From Caulobacter sp. CCUG 60055 (GTDB taxonomy: Bacteria; Pseudomonadota; Alphaproteobacteria; Caulobacterales; Caulobacteraceae): 64,000 nucleotides of DNA. The position numbers and the translations under genes were made by a program. The notes beneath the pieces are model-generated. The model was not told the origin of the DNA. It worked only from the letters and a program-made list of their open reading frames with translations, and did no database searches. The DNA is taken from positions 1 to 64,000 of the forward strand of contig NZ_PUIC01000005.1 of the NCBI RefSeq assembly GCF_022750545.1, in the 5' to 3' direction. Below are positions 32,660 to 41,515 of this stretch, in pieces; the stretch's first letter is position 1, and every line of letters starts with the position of its first letter.

Positions 32660-33637
32660 ATGTCAGCCGAAACCGTGAACAACGGCGTCCTGGCGTTCGC
32701 AACGCCTGAGGCGACGGGCCGTCCGCTCCGTCAATGCAGTGTGTCGATCTCGTCCCCCTCCTACGCGGCGGTCTCGCCCCGCGCGTTCGCCAGCCTTGTC
32801 GCGGTCACCGGCGCGCTCGTCGCGACCCTGGCCGCCGGCCGCGCGTCCGCCGCCCCGGCCACGTCGGCGCCGCCGTCCCCGGCGCCGCCCGCCGCGACCT
32901 CCGCGATCAACCCGGTCCAGGACCCCTGGCAGGGCCTGAACCGGCGCCTGTTCAGCTTCAGCCAGGGCGTCGACAGCGCCGTGGTCGCGCCGGTGGTGCA
33001 CGGCTACATGCGCATCACCCCGCGCCCGGTGCGCAACGGCATCTCCAACGCCCTCGACAATCTCGACGAGCCGCGCGTGGCGGTGAACGACATCCTCCAG
33101 GGCCATCCCGTCCAGGCCGGACACACCACGGCGCGCTTCGCGATCAACTCGACCGCCGGGGTGCTCGGCCTGTTCGACGTCGCCGGCCGGGGCGGCATCC
33201 TCCACCATGACTCCGATTTCGGACAGACCCTCGGCCGCTACGGCCTGGTCCCTGGCCCGTACCTGTTCGTGCCGCTGGCCGGGCCGACCAACTTCCGCGA
33301 CGGGCTCGGCCGCATCGTCGACACCTTCCTCGACCCGGTCGGCCTGCTGGCGGGCGGCATCACCACCACCTTCGGCGCCTCGCGCACGGCGCTGGGCGCG
33401 GTCGACACGCGTCTGGCCGTCGACGACCAGATGCGCGCCCTGAAGCAGGACGCGGCCGATCCCTACGCCACCTTGCGCTCGGCCTATTCGCAGCAGCGCG
33501 CCTTCCTGGTGCAGCAAAGCACAGGGCAGGCCGCCGACCTGCCCGATCTGGCCGACATTCCGCCCGCTCCCGACGAGCAGCACGCCACGGCGCCGGCCAA
33601 GCCGACCGCCCCCGGTTCAACCTCAGAGGAACGTTGA
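32660..33637 (+). CDS. mlaA: MlaA-family phospholipid-transport outer-membrane protein
   Basis: The 325-residue protein contains the MlaA/VacJ domain (about 85-290: NPVQDPWQGLNRRLFSFSQG, RNGISNALDNLDEPRVAVND, DFGQTLGRYGLVPGPYLFVPL). MlaA removes misplaced phospholipids from the outer leaflet of the outer membrane. The signal region (about 36-65) ends in an AxA-type site (RASAAPA) and shows no lipobox Cys, unlike E. coli MlaA. The C-terminus is a Pro/Ala-rich tail. ATG at 32660 is used; a GTG at 32741 would give a shorter leader closer to the hydrophobic segment. It heads an mlaA-C-D-E-F cluster. Confidence 0.9.
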   Translation: MSAETVNNGVLAFATPEATGRPLRQCSVSISSPSYAAVSPRAFASLVAVTGALVATLAAGRASAAPATSAPPSPAPPAATSAINPVQDPWQGLNRRLFSFSQGVDSAVVAPVVHGYMRITPRPVRNGISNALDNLDEPRVAVNDILQGHPVQAGHTTARFAINSTAGVLGLFDVAGRGGILHHDSDFGQTLGRYGLVPGPYLFVPLAGPTNFRDGLGRIVDTFLDPVGLLAGGITTTFGASRTALGAVDTRLAVDDQMRALKQDAADPYATLRSAYSQQRAFLVQQSTGQAADLPDLADIPPAPDEQHATAPAKPTAPGSTSEER

Positions 33638-33707
33638 CGAAGGCCACCGGCTTGTGGCCTTTCCAGCCGCGGCACGCCCCGCGGGCCTCGCAAATCCGGA
33701 GCTTCCC

Positions 33708-34382
33708 ATGCACCGCCAACCGATCCGCCGTCTTCTCCTGCGCGCCGGCGCCGTCGCGCTGCTGAGCTGCGGCGCGGTCGCGACCGCGCCGGCGGTCTGG
33801 CCAGGCCAGGCCGCCTACGCCCAGGGCGCGCGCGACGCCCAGGCCGAGCAGTTCGTGACGGTCGAGGGCCAGAAGGTCCTGTCGATCCTGTCCGACCGCA
33901 ATCGCAGCCGCAGCGACGAGACCAACGCCTTCCGCGCCCTGGTCGACGAGATCGTCGACGTGCCGCGCGTGACCAATTTCGTGCTCGGCAAGTACGCCCG
34001 CACCATCACCCCGGCCCAGCGCCAGCGGTTCGCCACCGTGTTCCGCCAGTTCGCCCAGAACGTCTATGAATCGCGGCTGGGCGACTATCGCGGCGAGAAG
34101 ATCAAGGTGAACGGGTCGGTGGTCCGCAAACCCGGCGACGTCATCGTCAACACCTCGGTGTTCGGCGGCCAGCTTTCGCAGCCGGTGCCGGTGTCCTGGC
34201 GCCTGGCCGGCGGCGGGACCAGCTGGAAGATCGTCGACGTCCAGGTCAAGGGCGTGTGGCTGGCCATCACCCAGCAGCAGGACTTCGTCTCGACCATCGA
34301 CAACGCCGGCGGCAATGTCGACGTGCTGATCAACCAGCTGCAGACCAAGGTGCAGGCCGACAAGGCCGCTCCCAAGCGGTAG
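33708..34382 (+). CDS. mlaC: MlaC-family periplasmic phospholipid-binding protein
   Basis: The 224-residue protein has a signal peptide (about 1-38, ending AAYAQG) and the MlaC/Ttg2 domain: RALVDEIVDVPRVTNFVLGKY, FRQFAQNVYESRLGDYRGE, and SWKIVDVQVKGVWLAITQQQ. It ferries phospholipids across the periplasm between MlaA and the MlaFED complex. The ATG at 33708 follows GGAG at 33698-33701, 70 bases after mlaA. A small GC hairpin (34391-34403) in the gap to mlaD may lower downstream expression. Confidence 0.92.
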   Translation: MHRQPIRRLLLRAGAVALLSCGAVATAPAVWPGQAAYAQGARDAQAEQFVTVEGQKVLSILSDRNRSRSDETNAFRALVDEIVDVPRVTNFVLGKYARTITPAQRQRFATVFRQFAQNVYESRLGDYRGEKIKVNGSVVRKPGDVIVNTSVFGGQLSQPVPVSWRLAGGGTSWKIVDVQVKGVWLAITQQQDFVSTIDNAGGNVDVLINQLQTKVQADKAAPKR

Positions 34383-34459
34383 GACCGCTCGCCCCCGAGG
34401 GGCGGCGCGCGAACGACAACAGCGGCGCCGGCCGAGGCCGGGCCGCCCCACACGGATCG

Positions 34460-34969
34460 ATGGCGAGGATGGCGAAGCAACAGTGGGCCGAGGCCGGCGT
34501 GGGCGCAGCGGTGCTGGCCGCGGCCGCCGCGTTCCTGATCTATTCGTTGAGCGCCGGCGGCTCCGGCGGCCGGGCCGGCGGCTATGACGTCTCGGCCAAG
34601 TTCGGCCAGGTCGGCTCGCTGGCGCCCGGCGCCGGCGTCCGCGTGGCCGGCGTGCAGATCGGCACGGTGACCAAGATCACCCTCGACCCCAAGACCTTCT
34701 TCGCCGTCGTCCGCTTCGATCTCGACCCCAAGGTCAAGCTGCCGTCCGACTCCACGGCCAAGATCACCAGCGACGGCCTGCTGGGCGGGGCGCACGTGGT
34801 CATCGAGCCGGGCTCGGCCGCCGACGACATCAAGTCCGGCGGCGAGATCGAGAACACCCAGGGCGCGGTGGACCTGTTCGGCCTGATCGGCCAGGTGCTG
34901 CGCCCGCCGGCCCCGGCCGCCGGCGACGCCGCCCCGGCCGCTCCTGCGAGCCCGGCCAAGGCGCCCTGA
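34460..34969 (+). CDS. mlaD: MlaD-family MCE protein
   Basis: The 169-residue protein has a single N-terminal membrane helix (about 13-31) and one MCE domain (about 40-120: YDVSAKFGQVGSLAPGAGV, VAGVQIGTVTKITLDPKT, SDGLLGGAHVVIEPG). MCE proteins form a hexameric ring on the MlaE/MlaF transporter through which lipid passes. The C-terminus is a Pro/Ala-rich tail. An ATG at 34469 is an equally likely start. It is followed after 2 bases by mlaE. Confidence 0.9.
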   Translation: MARMAKQQWAEAGVGAAVLAAAAAFLIYSLSAGGSGGRAGGYDVSAKFGQVGSLAPGAGVRVAGVQIGTVTKITLDPKTFFAVVRFDLDPKVKLPSDSTAKITSDGLLGGAHVVIEPGSAADDIKSGGEIENTQGAVDLFGLIGQVLRPPAPAAGDAAPAAPASPAKAP

Positions 34970-34971
34970 TC

Positions 34972-35772
34972 TTGGACGCCGCCCCGCTCCCCGCAGCGTT
35001 GACGCCGTTCCGCGCGGTCGGCCGCGCCGTCCTCGGCCTGCTGATCCAGGTGGGGTCGGTGGTGCTGTTCGCGGCGCGGGGCGTCCTCGCCATGCTGAAG
35101 CCGCCGTGGTTCTTCGGCCAGTTCGTCCGCCAGCTGCAGACCATCGGCTACTTCTCGCTGCCGGTCGTCGGACTGACCGCCGTCTTCACCGGCGCGGCCC
35201 TGGCCCTGAACATCTACACCGGCGGCGGACGCTTCAACGCCGAACAGATCATGCCGCAGATCGTGGCCCTGGGCATCACCCGCGAGCTTGGGCCGGTGCT
35301 GGCCGCCCTGATGCTGGCCGGGCGGGTCTCAGCCGCCATCGCCGCCGAGATCGGCGCCATGCGGGCCACCGAGCAGATCGACGCCATGCAGACGCTGTCG
35401 ACCGATCCGTTCCACTACCTGATCGCCCCGCGCCTGGCGGCGGCCCTGGTCACCCTGCCGCTGCTGACCATGACCGCCGACATCATCGGCGTCGCCGGCG
35501 GCTGGTTCGTCGCCACCAAGGCGCTGGCGTTCAACCCGACCGTCTATGTGCGCAACACCTGGGACTTCCTGCAGAGCTGGGACGTGGTCTCGGGCCTGAT
35601 CAAGGCGGCCGTGTTCGGGTTCATCGTCGCGCTGATGGGCTGCTATCACGGCCTCAACGCCACCGGCGGCGCGCGCGGGGTCGGCCGGGCGACCACCCAC
35701 GCCGTGGTCTCCGCGGCCATCCTGATCTTCGCGGCCGACTACCTGCTGACCTCGTTGTTCACCCACCGATGA
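34972..35772 (+). CDS. mlaE: MlaE-family ABC transporter permease
   Basis: The 266-residue permease starts with TTG two bases after mlaD. It has about five membrane helices and the family motif GITRELGPVLAALMLAGRVSA followed by AAEIGAMRATEQIDAM (the EQ coupling region to the ATPase). It moves phospholipids with MlaF and MlaD. MlaB is not encoded here. The stop overlaps the mlaF start (ATGA). Confidence 0.93.
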   Translation: MDAAPLPAALTPFRAVGRAVLGLLIQVGSVVLFAARGVLAMLKPPWFFGQFVRQLQTIGYFSLPVVGLTAVFTGAALALNIYTGGGRFNAEQIMPQIVALGITRELGPVLAALMLAGRVSAAIAAEIGAMRATEQIDAMQTLSTDPFHYLIAPRLAAALVTLPLLTMTADIIGVAGGWFVATKALAFNPTVYVRNTWDFLQSWDVVSGLIKAAVFGFIVALMGCYHGLNATGGARGVGRATTHAVVSAAILIFAADYLLTSLFTHR

Positions 35773-36542
35773 GCACGCCCCCTCCCCCCAAGCTCGAATG
35801 GCGCGGCGTCAGGAAGAGCTTCGAGGACGCCCACGTCCTGCGCGGCCTCGACCTCAGCGTCGCCGCCGGCCGCTCGCTGGTGATCATCGGCGCGTCCGGC
35901 CAGGGCAAGTCGGTGACCATCAAGACCGCCGCCGGCCTGATCCTGCCCGACGCCGGCGAGATCCTCTATGACGGCGAGATCGTCGACACCGCCGACAGCC
36001 GCACCCGCGCGGCCCTGTCCGGCCGCCTGGGCATGCTGTTCCAGAGCGGGGCGCTGTTCGACAGTCTGTCGATCTGGGAGAACGTCGCCTTCCGCCTGAT
36101 CAACGCCGACGGCGTGGCGCGCAAGACCGCCAAGGCCCGGGCGATCGAGGCCCTGGCCCGCGTGCGGCTGGGCCGCCAGTACGCCGACCTCTACCCGTCG
36201 GAGCTGTCGGGCGGCATGCAGAAGCGGGTCGGCCTGGCCCGCGCCGTGGTGTCCAATCCCGAGATCATCTTCTTCGACGAGCCGACCACCGGCCTCGACC
36301 CGATCACGGCGGCGGCGATCAACGACCTCATCGTCCAGCAGGTCCGCGACCTCGGCTGCACGGCGGTGTCGATCACCCACGACCTGGCCTCGGCCCGCAC
36401 TATCGGCGACGAGATCGCCATGCTGCACGACGGCCGCATCGTCTGGCGCGGCCAGGCCGCCGACCTCGACCGGTCGGGCGACCCCTACGTGGACCAGTTC
36501 ATCAACGGCCGCTCCGACGGCCCGATCGCCGCCGCCTTCTGA
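35769..36542 (+). CDS. mlaF: MlaF-family ABC transporter ATPase
   Basis: The 257-residue ATPase has Walker A (GASGQGKS near 42-49), Q-loop (MLFQSGALFD), signature (LSGGMQKRVGLARA), Walker B (IIFFDEPTTGLDP) and the switch His (SITHDLASA). It powers the MlaED lipid transporter at the inner membrane. It overlaps mlaE by ATGA and is the last clear gene of the mla set; the following SDR starts 73 bases later. Confidence 0.94.
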   Translation: MSTPPPPKLEWRGVRKSFEDAHVLRGLDLSVAAGRSLVIIGASGQGKSVTIKTAAGLILPDAGEILYDGEIVDTADSRTRAALSGRLGMLFQSGALFDSLSIWENVAFRLINADGVARKTAKARAIEALARVRLGRQYADLYPSELSGGMQKRVGLARAVVSNPEIIFFDEPTTGLDPITAAAINDLIVQQVRDLGCTAVSITHDLASARTIGDEIAMLHDGRIVWRGQAADLDRSGDPYVDQFINGRSDGPIAAAF

Positions 36543-36615
36543 TCGCGGCTTTGAGCATTTGACGCCGCCGCGCCGCTCGCCCAGTCTAGACGAAGCGGCA
36601 GGCGAGGCGGGTTGG

Positions 36616-37443
36616 ATGGCGATCGACGCGCTGGCGCCGAAAGAAGGCGGACGACCGCTGGCCCTGGTCACCGGTGCCTCGTCGGGCATCGGCGAGGCCT
36701 TCGCCCGCGCCTACGCCGCGCGCGGCTTCGACCTCGCCCTCGTCGCCCGCCGCGCCGACCGCCTGGAGGCGCTCGCCGCCGAGCTTTCGACGGCCCACGG
36801 CGTCGACGCCTTCGCCATCCCCGCCGACCTGTCTCTATACGAGGGGCACGAGCCTGTGCTGGCCGCCGTCGCCGCCCGCGGCCGCGTGGTCGACGCCCTG
36901 GTCAACAACGCCGGCTTCGGCGTCGCCCAGACCTTCACGGGCGTCCCATGGGAGCGGCAGCGCGATTTCCTGATGACCCTGGTGGTCGCCGCCTGCGGAC
37001 TGGCCTACGGCGTCATCCCCGGCATGGTCGACCGGGGCCGAGGGACGATCATCAACGTCGCCTCGCTGGCCGGGTTCGCGCCCGGCGCCGCCGGCCACAC
37101 CCTCTATCCCGGCGCCAAGAGCCTGGCGATCCGCTTCAGCCAGGCGCTGGACGCCGAACTGCGGGCCAAGGGCGTGCGCGTCACCGCCGTCTGCCCCGGC
37201 TTCACCCTGACCGAGTTCGCCGCCGTCAACGGCACCCAGGCGGTGATGGACGAGGCCCCGCGCCGCCTGTTCCAGACCCCGGCCCAGGTGGCCGAGATCG
37301 CCATCCGCGCCAACCTGGCCGGCCGCGTGGTGGTGGTGCCCGGCTGGTGGAACAAGGTCGCCGCCGCCCTCATGCACTACCTCCCCGAACCGCTGGTCAG
37401 CGCGATCATCCGCCGGGGATCGGCCAAGTACGTGCTGGACTGA
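36616..37443 (+). CDS. SDR-family oxidoreductase
   Basis: The 275-residue protein has the cofactor loop VTGASSGIGEAFA, the NNAGFG motif and the catalytic stretch YPGAKSLAI (Tyr-x-x-x-Lys), with a preceding Ser in INVASLAG, so it should be active. Its C-terminal end (about 240-270) is amphipathic, as in SDRs that act on lipid-like substrates. ATG at 36616 is preferred over TTG at 36559, which adds a low-quality leader. A GMC-type oxidoreductase gene follows after 15 bases, so both may act on the same alcohol or sterol-like compound. Confidence 0.88.
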   Translation: MAIDALAPKEGGRPLALVTGASSGIGEAFARAYAARGFDLALVARRADRLEALAAELSTAHGVDAFAIPADLSLYEGHEPVLAAVAARGRVVDALVNNAGFGVAQTFTGVPWERQRDFLMTLVVAACGLAYGVIPGMVDRGRGTIINVASLAGFAPGAAGHTLYPGAKSLAIRFSQALDAELRAKGVRVTAVCPGFTLTEFAAVNGTQAVMDEAPRRLFQTPAQVAEIAIRANLAGRVVVVPGWWNKVAAALMHYLPEPLVSAIIRRGSAKYVLD

Positions 37444-37458
37444 GCCCAGGGAGACCCC

Positions 37459-39027
37459 ATGGCCAACCATTTCGACGTCGTCATCGTCGGCTCGGGCGCG
37501 GGCGGAGCGACGCTCGCCCAGAGGCTGGCTCCGACCGGCAAGAAGATCCTGATCCTGGAGCGCGGCGGCCACCTGCCGCGCGAGGCCGAGAACTGGAGCG
37601 CCCAGGCGGTGTTCCTCGACCACCGCTACCGCACCAAGGACCACTGGTACGACAAGCACGGCAAGCCGTTCTCGCCCAACACCCACTATTGGGTCGGCGG
37701 CAACACCACCTTCTACGGCGCGGCCCTGATGCGGCTGCGCAACCGCGACTTCCAGGAGGTCCGCCACGCCGGCGGGATCTCGCCGGCGTGGCCGATCGGG
37801 CTTGCGGACCTGGCCCCCTACTACGCCGAGGCCGAGGCGCTGTGGCGGGTGCACGGCGCGCGGGGCATGGACCCGACCGAGAACGGCGACGAGCCGGCCT
37901 ACGCCTTTCCGCCGCTGAAGGACGACCCGGGCATCGCCCGCCTGCGCAGCCATCTAGAAGGCCAGGGATGGCGGCCGTTCCACCTGCCGCTGGGCGTCGA
38001 CCGCGACGACGACAAGTGGCTGCATTCGCCCTGCATCCGCTGCAAGACCTGCGGCGGCTATCCCTGCCTGCTCAAGGCCAAGAGCGACGCGCGCAGCATC
38101 GCCGTCGATCCCCTGCTCGACGCCCCGAACGTCACCCTGCTGACCGAGCGCAAGGTCCTGCGCCTGGAGACCGACCCGTCCGGCCGCACCGTCTCCGCCG
38201 TCGTCTGCGACAGCCCCCAGGGCGAGGAACGCTGGACCGGCGACATCGTCGCCCTGGCGGCCGGCGCGGTGAACACCCCGGTGATCCTGCTGAACTCGCG
38301 CAACGCCGCCCACCCGGACGGCCTCGCCAACGGCTCGGATCAGGTCGGCCGCAACTACATGTTCCACACCCTGACGGCCATGGTCTCGCTGACCGCCGCC
38401 CCGCTGGACAGCCAGTTCCCCAAGACCCTCGCGGTCAACGACTTCTACTGGGGCGACCCGGCCGGCGGCTACGATCTGCCCATGGGCCACATCCAGGCGC
38501 TGGAATACATGTCGGGCAAGACGCTGGAGGGCCAGATCAGCGAAATCCTGCCGCCGGCCCTGGTGCCCGACGTCTTCGTCAACGCCCTGGCCGCGCGCCT
38601 GCTGAGCTTCCTGGTGATATCCGAGGACCTGCCTTCGCCCGACAACCGCGTGCGGGTCGAGAACGACGGGCGGATCTTCCTCGACTACGCCTACAACAAC
38701 CTCGAAGGCCACGAGCGGCTGGTCAAGAAGCTCGACCACGCCCTGGACGGCTTCGTCGACCACAAGCACGTGCTGTCGCAGCACCACTTCCAGTTCGACT
38801 CGCTGCTGCCGCTGTACGGCACCGCCCACATGAACGGCACCACGCGCTTCGGCGCCGATCCGGCCAGCTCGGTGCTCGACCCGTTCTGCAAGGCCCACGA
38901 GGTCGACAACCTGTACGTCGTCGATTCCAGCTTCTTCGTCTCGTCGGCGGCGGTGAACCCCACCTTGACCATCGTCGCCAACGCCATGCGCGTCGGCGAC
39001 CACCTCAAGGCGCGGCTGGCGGCCTAG
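37459..39027 (+). CDS. GMC-family FAD-dependent oxidoreductase
   Basis: The 522-residue flavoprotein has the FAD-binding start VVIVGSGAGGATLAQRL, the GGNTTFYGAALMRL stretch, and the C-terminal GMC motif with HMNGTTRFG and NPTLTIVANAMR. A Cys-rich segment (CIRCKTCGGYPC, about 192-204) resembles the insert of gluconate/alcohol dehydrogenase subunits and may hold a metal or form disulfides. No signal peptide is seen. It is transcribed with the upstream SDR and is convergent with the aminopeptidase gene (4-base overlap). The substrate is probably an alcohol; nothing identifies which. Confidence 0.88.
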   Translation: MANHFDVVIVGSGAGGATLAQRLAPTGKKILILERGGHLPREAENWSAQAVFLDHRYRTKDHWYDKHGKPFSPNTHYWVGGNTTFYGAALMRLRNRDFQEVRHAGGISPAWPIGLADLAPYYAEAEALWRVHGARGMDPTENGDEPAYAFPPLKDDPGIARLRSHLEGQGWRPFHLPLGVDRDDDKWLHSPCIRCKTCGGYPCLLKAKSDARSIAVDPLLDAPNVTLLTERKVLRLETDPSGRTVSAVVCDSPQGEERWTGDIVALAAGAVNTPVILLNSRNAAHPDGLANGSDQVGRNYMFHTLTAMVSLTAAPLDSQFPKTLAVNDFYWGDPAGGYDLPMGHIQALEYMSGKTLEGQISEILPPALVPDVFVNALAARLLSFLVISEDLPSPDNRVRVENDGRIFLDYAYNNLEGHERLVKKLDHALDGFVDHKHVLSQHHFQFDSLLPLYGTAHMNGTTRFGADPASSVLDPFCKAHEVDNLYVVDSSFFVSSAAVNPTLTIVANAMRVGDHLKARLAA

Positions 39028-40838
39028 AGCGGCGCGCAGGCCTCGCCCAGCCAAGCCCGGACGGCCGGTTCGACCAGCGGCCCGATCTCGGCGGCGACGC
39101 GGGCGTGGTAGGCGTCCACCTGCGCCCGCTCCTCGCCGGTCAGGATCGCCACGTCGATCAGCCGCCGGTCGTAGGGGGCGAGGGTCAGGGTCTCGAAGCC
39201 CAGCATCGGCCGCTCGCCGCCCGGGATGGGCGCGGCCGGCGTGACCGTCTGCAGGTTCTCGATGCGGATGCCGTAGGCGCCGGGCTTGTAGTAGCCGGGC
39301 TCGTTCGAGACGATCATGCCGGGGGCCAGCGCCGTGGCGTTCGGAGCCTTGGAGATGCGCTGCGGTCCCTCGTGGACGCTGAGATAGCTGCCGACCCCGT
39401 GGCCGGTCCCGTGGTCGAAGTCCAGGCCGTCGCGCCACAGCGCCAGCCGGGCCACCGCGTCCACCGCCGAGCCGGTGGTGCCGGCCGGAAACCGCAGGCG
39501 GCCGAGGGCCAGGTGCCCCTTCAGCACCAGGGTGTAGCGCCGCCGCATCTCGGCCGAGGGCTCGCCGATGGCCACCGTGCGGGTGACGTCGGTGGTGCCG
39601 TCGACGTACTGCGCGCCGGAATCGACCAGGAGCAGTTCGCCCGGCGCGCAGCGGCGATTGGTGCGCGTCGTCGGCCGGTAGTGGATCACCGCGCTGTTCG
39701 GCCCGGCGCCCGCCACGGTGTCGAACGACAGGTCGCGCAGTTCGCCGGTGGCCCGGCGCAGGCCCTCGAGCTTGCTAGCCGCCTCGATCTCGTCGGGCGG
39801 AGAGGCCTGCCCCTCGACCGCCAGCCAGTGCAGGAAGGTCGTCACCGCCGCGCCGTCGCGCCGGTGGGCGCGGCGCGCGCCCTCGATCTCGGCCGCGTTC
39901 TTGGCGGCGCGGGGCAGAGCGCAGGGATCGAGGCCGGCCACCACGACGGCGCCGGCCAGGGCGGCGGCCTCGAAATACCAGGCCGACGACTGGCCGGGAT
40001 CGACCAGCACGCGCTCGCCCTTCAGCCGCTCCAGGGCCGGGACCAGGCCGGACGGCTCGCCCAGCGAGACCGTGTTCCCCAGCCACGCGGCCAGCTCGGG
40101 CGAGACCTTGCCCGGCTCGACGAACAGCTCGGCCCGGCCGTCATCGTGCAGCAGCGCCTGGGCGAACGGCAGCGGCGCGCGGATGGTGTCGCCGCCCCGC
40201 ACGTTGAACAGCCAGGCGATGGACGGCGGCGCGGTCAGCAGGGCCGCCTTGACCCCGTCGGCGCGCAGGCCCGCGGCCAGGGCGGCGCGCTTGTCGGCGC
40301 TGGAGACCCCGGCCAGGTCGAGCGGATGCGGGGTCAGCGGCGCGGCGGGCTGGGCCGGCCGGTCGGCGCCCCAGGCTTCATCGACCGGATTGACCGCGGA
40401 GGGCTTCAGCGCCGCGCCGGCCCGGGCGACGGCCGCGCCCAGGCCGACCAACGCGGCCGGGCTGTGCAGGCGGGGATCGTAGCCGACCGTCTGGCCAGGG
40501 CGCAGGACCTCGGTCAGGAACGCTTCGACGCCGCCGTCCTCGAGCATGCCGATGTGGAAGACGGCCGGATCGACCTGGTCGCGCACCTGCAAGGCGTAGC
40601 GCCCGTCGGTGAACATCGCCGCCCCGTCGCGCAGGATGATCGCCATGCCGGCCGAGCCGGTGAAGCCGGTGGCCCAGCCCAGCCGGTCGTTGGCGGCGGG
40701 CGGGTATTCATTCTGGTGCTCGTCCTCGCGCGGGATGAGGAAGGCGTCGAGGCCGGCGGCGATCATCGCGCGCCGGATCGAAGGAACGTGCCGCGGCCCG
40801 AAGGCGCGATCCGCCGTCTCGTCGAAGCTCTGGAACAT
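39024..40838 (-). CDS. Aminopeptidase P family metallopeptidase (M24B)
   Basis: The 604-residue cytoplasmic enzyme has two creatinase-like N-terminal domains (about 15-310) and a C-terminal pita-bread domain with all five metal ligands visible: DSGAQY, DVTRTV, HGTGHGVG, NEPGYY and IENLQ. It removes N-terminal residues ahead of Pro. ATG at 40838 has AAGGAG 6 bases upstream. It is the third gene of a run (SnoaL-like, XRE-cupin, aminopeptidase) divergent from a TonB receptor, which suggests breakdown of an imported peptide. Confidence 0.93.
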   Translation of the reverse strand: MFQSFDETADRAFGPRHVPSIRRAMIAAGLDAFLIPREDEHQNEYPPAANDRLGWATGFTGSAGMAIILRDGAAMFTDGRYALQVRDQVDPAVFHIGMLEDGGVEAFLTEVLRPGQTVGYDPRLHSPAALVGLGAAVARAGAALKPSAVNPVDEAWGADRPAQPAAPLTPHPLDLAGVSSADKRAALAAGLRADGVKAALLTAPPSIAWLFNVRGGDTIRAPLPFAQALLHDDGRAELFVEPGKVSPELAAWLGNTVSLGEPSGLVPALERLKGERVLVDPGQSSAWYFEAAALAGAVVVAGLDPCALPRAAKNAAEIEGARRAHRRDGAAVTTFLHWLAVEGQASPPDEIEAASKLEGLRRATGELRDLSFDTVAGAGPNSAVIHYRPTTRTNRRCAPGELLLVDSGAQYVDGTTDVTRTVAIGEPSAEMRRRYTLVLKGHLALGRLRFPAGTTGSAVDAVARLALWRDGLDFDHGTGHGVGSYLSVHEGPQRISKAPNATALAPGMIVSNEPGYYKPGAYGIRIENLQTVTPAAPIPGGERPMLGFETLTLAPYDRRLIDVAILTGEERAQVDAYHARVAAEIGPLVEPAVRAWLGEACAPL

Positions 40839-40906
40839 GCAAACTCCTTCCCGGTCCGTCCACGGCCGGGCGACTGCGAACTGATGGCTGCGGGTCGGCG
40901 GCGGCG

Positions 40907-41515
40907 TCAGAACAGGGCGGGCGTGCCCACCCACAGCACCCTGACCGGCCGCTCGCCGGGATTGGAGACCTTGTAGGGATGACGCTGGTCGAAGTGGGCG
41001 CTGTCGCCGACGCCCAGGATGAAGCGGTCGCCGCCGATCTCCATCTCCAGCTCGCCGTCGAGCACGTACCAGAAGCCCTCGCCCTCGCGCTGGGTGGTCG
41101 GCGCGCTGAGGCCCGGCGGGATGGCCATGAGCAGCGCCTCCATCTTGCGCTCCTCGTGGTCGCCGCTGAGGCGGCGGTATTCGACCGGGATGCCGGCGTC
41201 GACGAACTCCGGATCGGCGCCGCGGCGCACGAGCTGGCCCTGGTGGGGCACGCTGACGAAATAGTTGATGTCGACGCCCAGCGCCTTGGCGATGCCCATC
41301 AGCGACACGATGGATGGCGAGGCCTGGCCGCGCTCGACCTGCGAGATGAAAGGGGCCGACAGCCCGGCGCGGTCGGCCAGGACCTGCAAGGTCAGCCCCA
41401 GCCGCCGGCGGCGGTCGCGGATGGCCGAGCCCACCGACAACGAGGCGGCGTCCCGGGCCGGGTCGCCGGCGATGATCTTCTGGAGCGCCTCGGCGGCCGC
41501 CGCCGGCCCGGGCAT
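40907..41515 (-). CDS. XRE-family regulator with cupin sensor domain
   Basis: The 202-residue protein combines a Cro/C1 HTH (about 28-85: LGLTLQVLADRAGLSAPFIS, VERGQASPS) and a cupin domain (about 125-200: EGEGFWYVLDGELEMEIGG, FDQRHPYKVSN). Such regulators sense small amino-acid-like or amine ligands in the cupin. ATG at 41515 overlaps the stop of the preceding gene (TGATG); a longer frame from 41545 exists but lies inside that gene. It probably controls the adjacent aminopeptidase and the divergent TonB receptor. Confidence 0.88.
   Translation of the reverse strand: MPGPAAAAEALQKIIAGDPARDAASLSVGSAIRDRRRRLGLTLQVLADRAGLSAPFISQVERGQASPSIVSLMGIAKALGVDINYFVSVPHQGQLVRRGADPEFVDAGIPVEYRRLSGDHEERKMEALLMAIPPGLSAPTTQREGEGFWYVLDGELEMEIGGDRFILGVGDSAHFDQRHPYKVSNPGERPVRVLWVGTPALF

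Noticed and set aside
36612-40976. Very long plus-strand frame over the SDR, GMC and aminopeptidase genes
   Set aside because: It is a shadow of three real genes, each with catalytic motifs in other frames or on the other strand.
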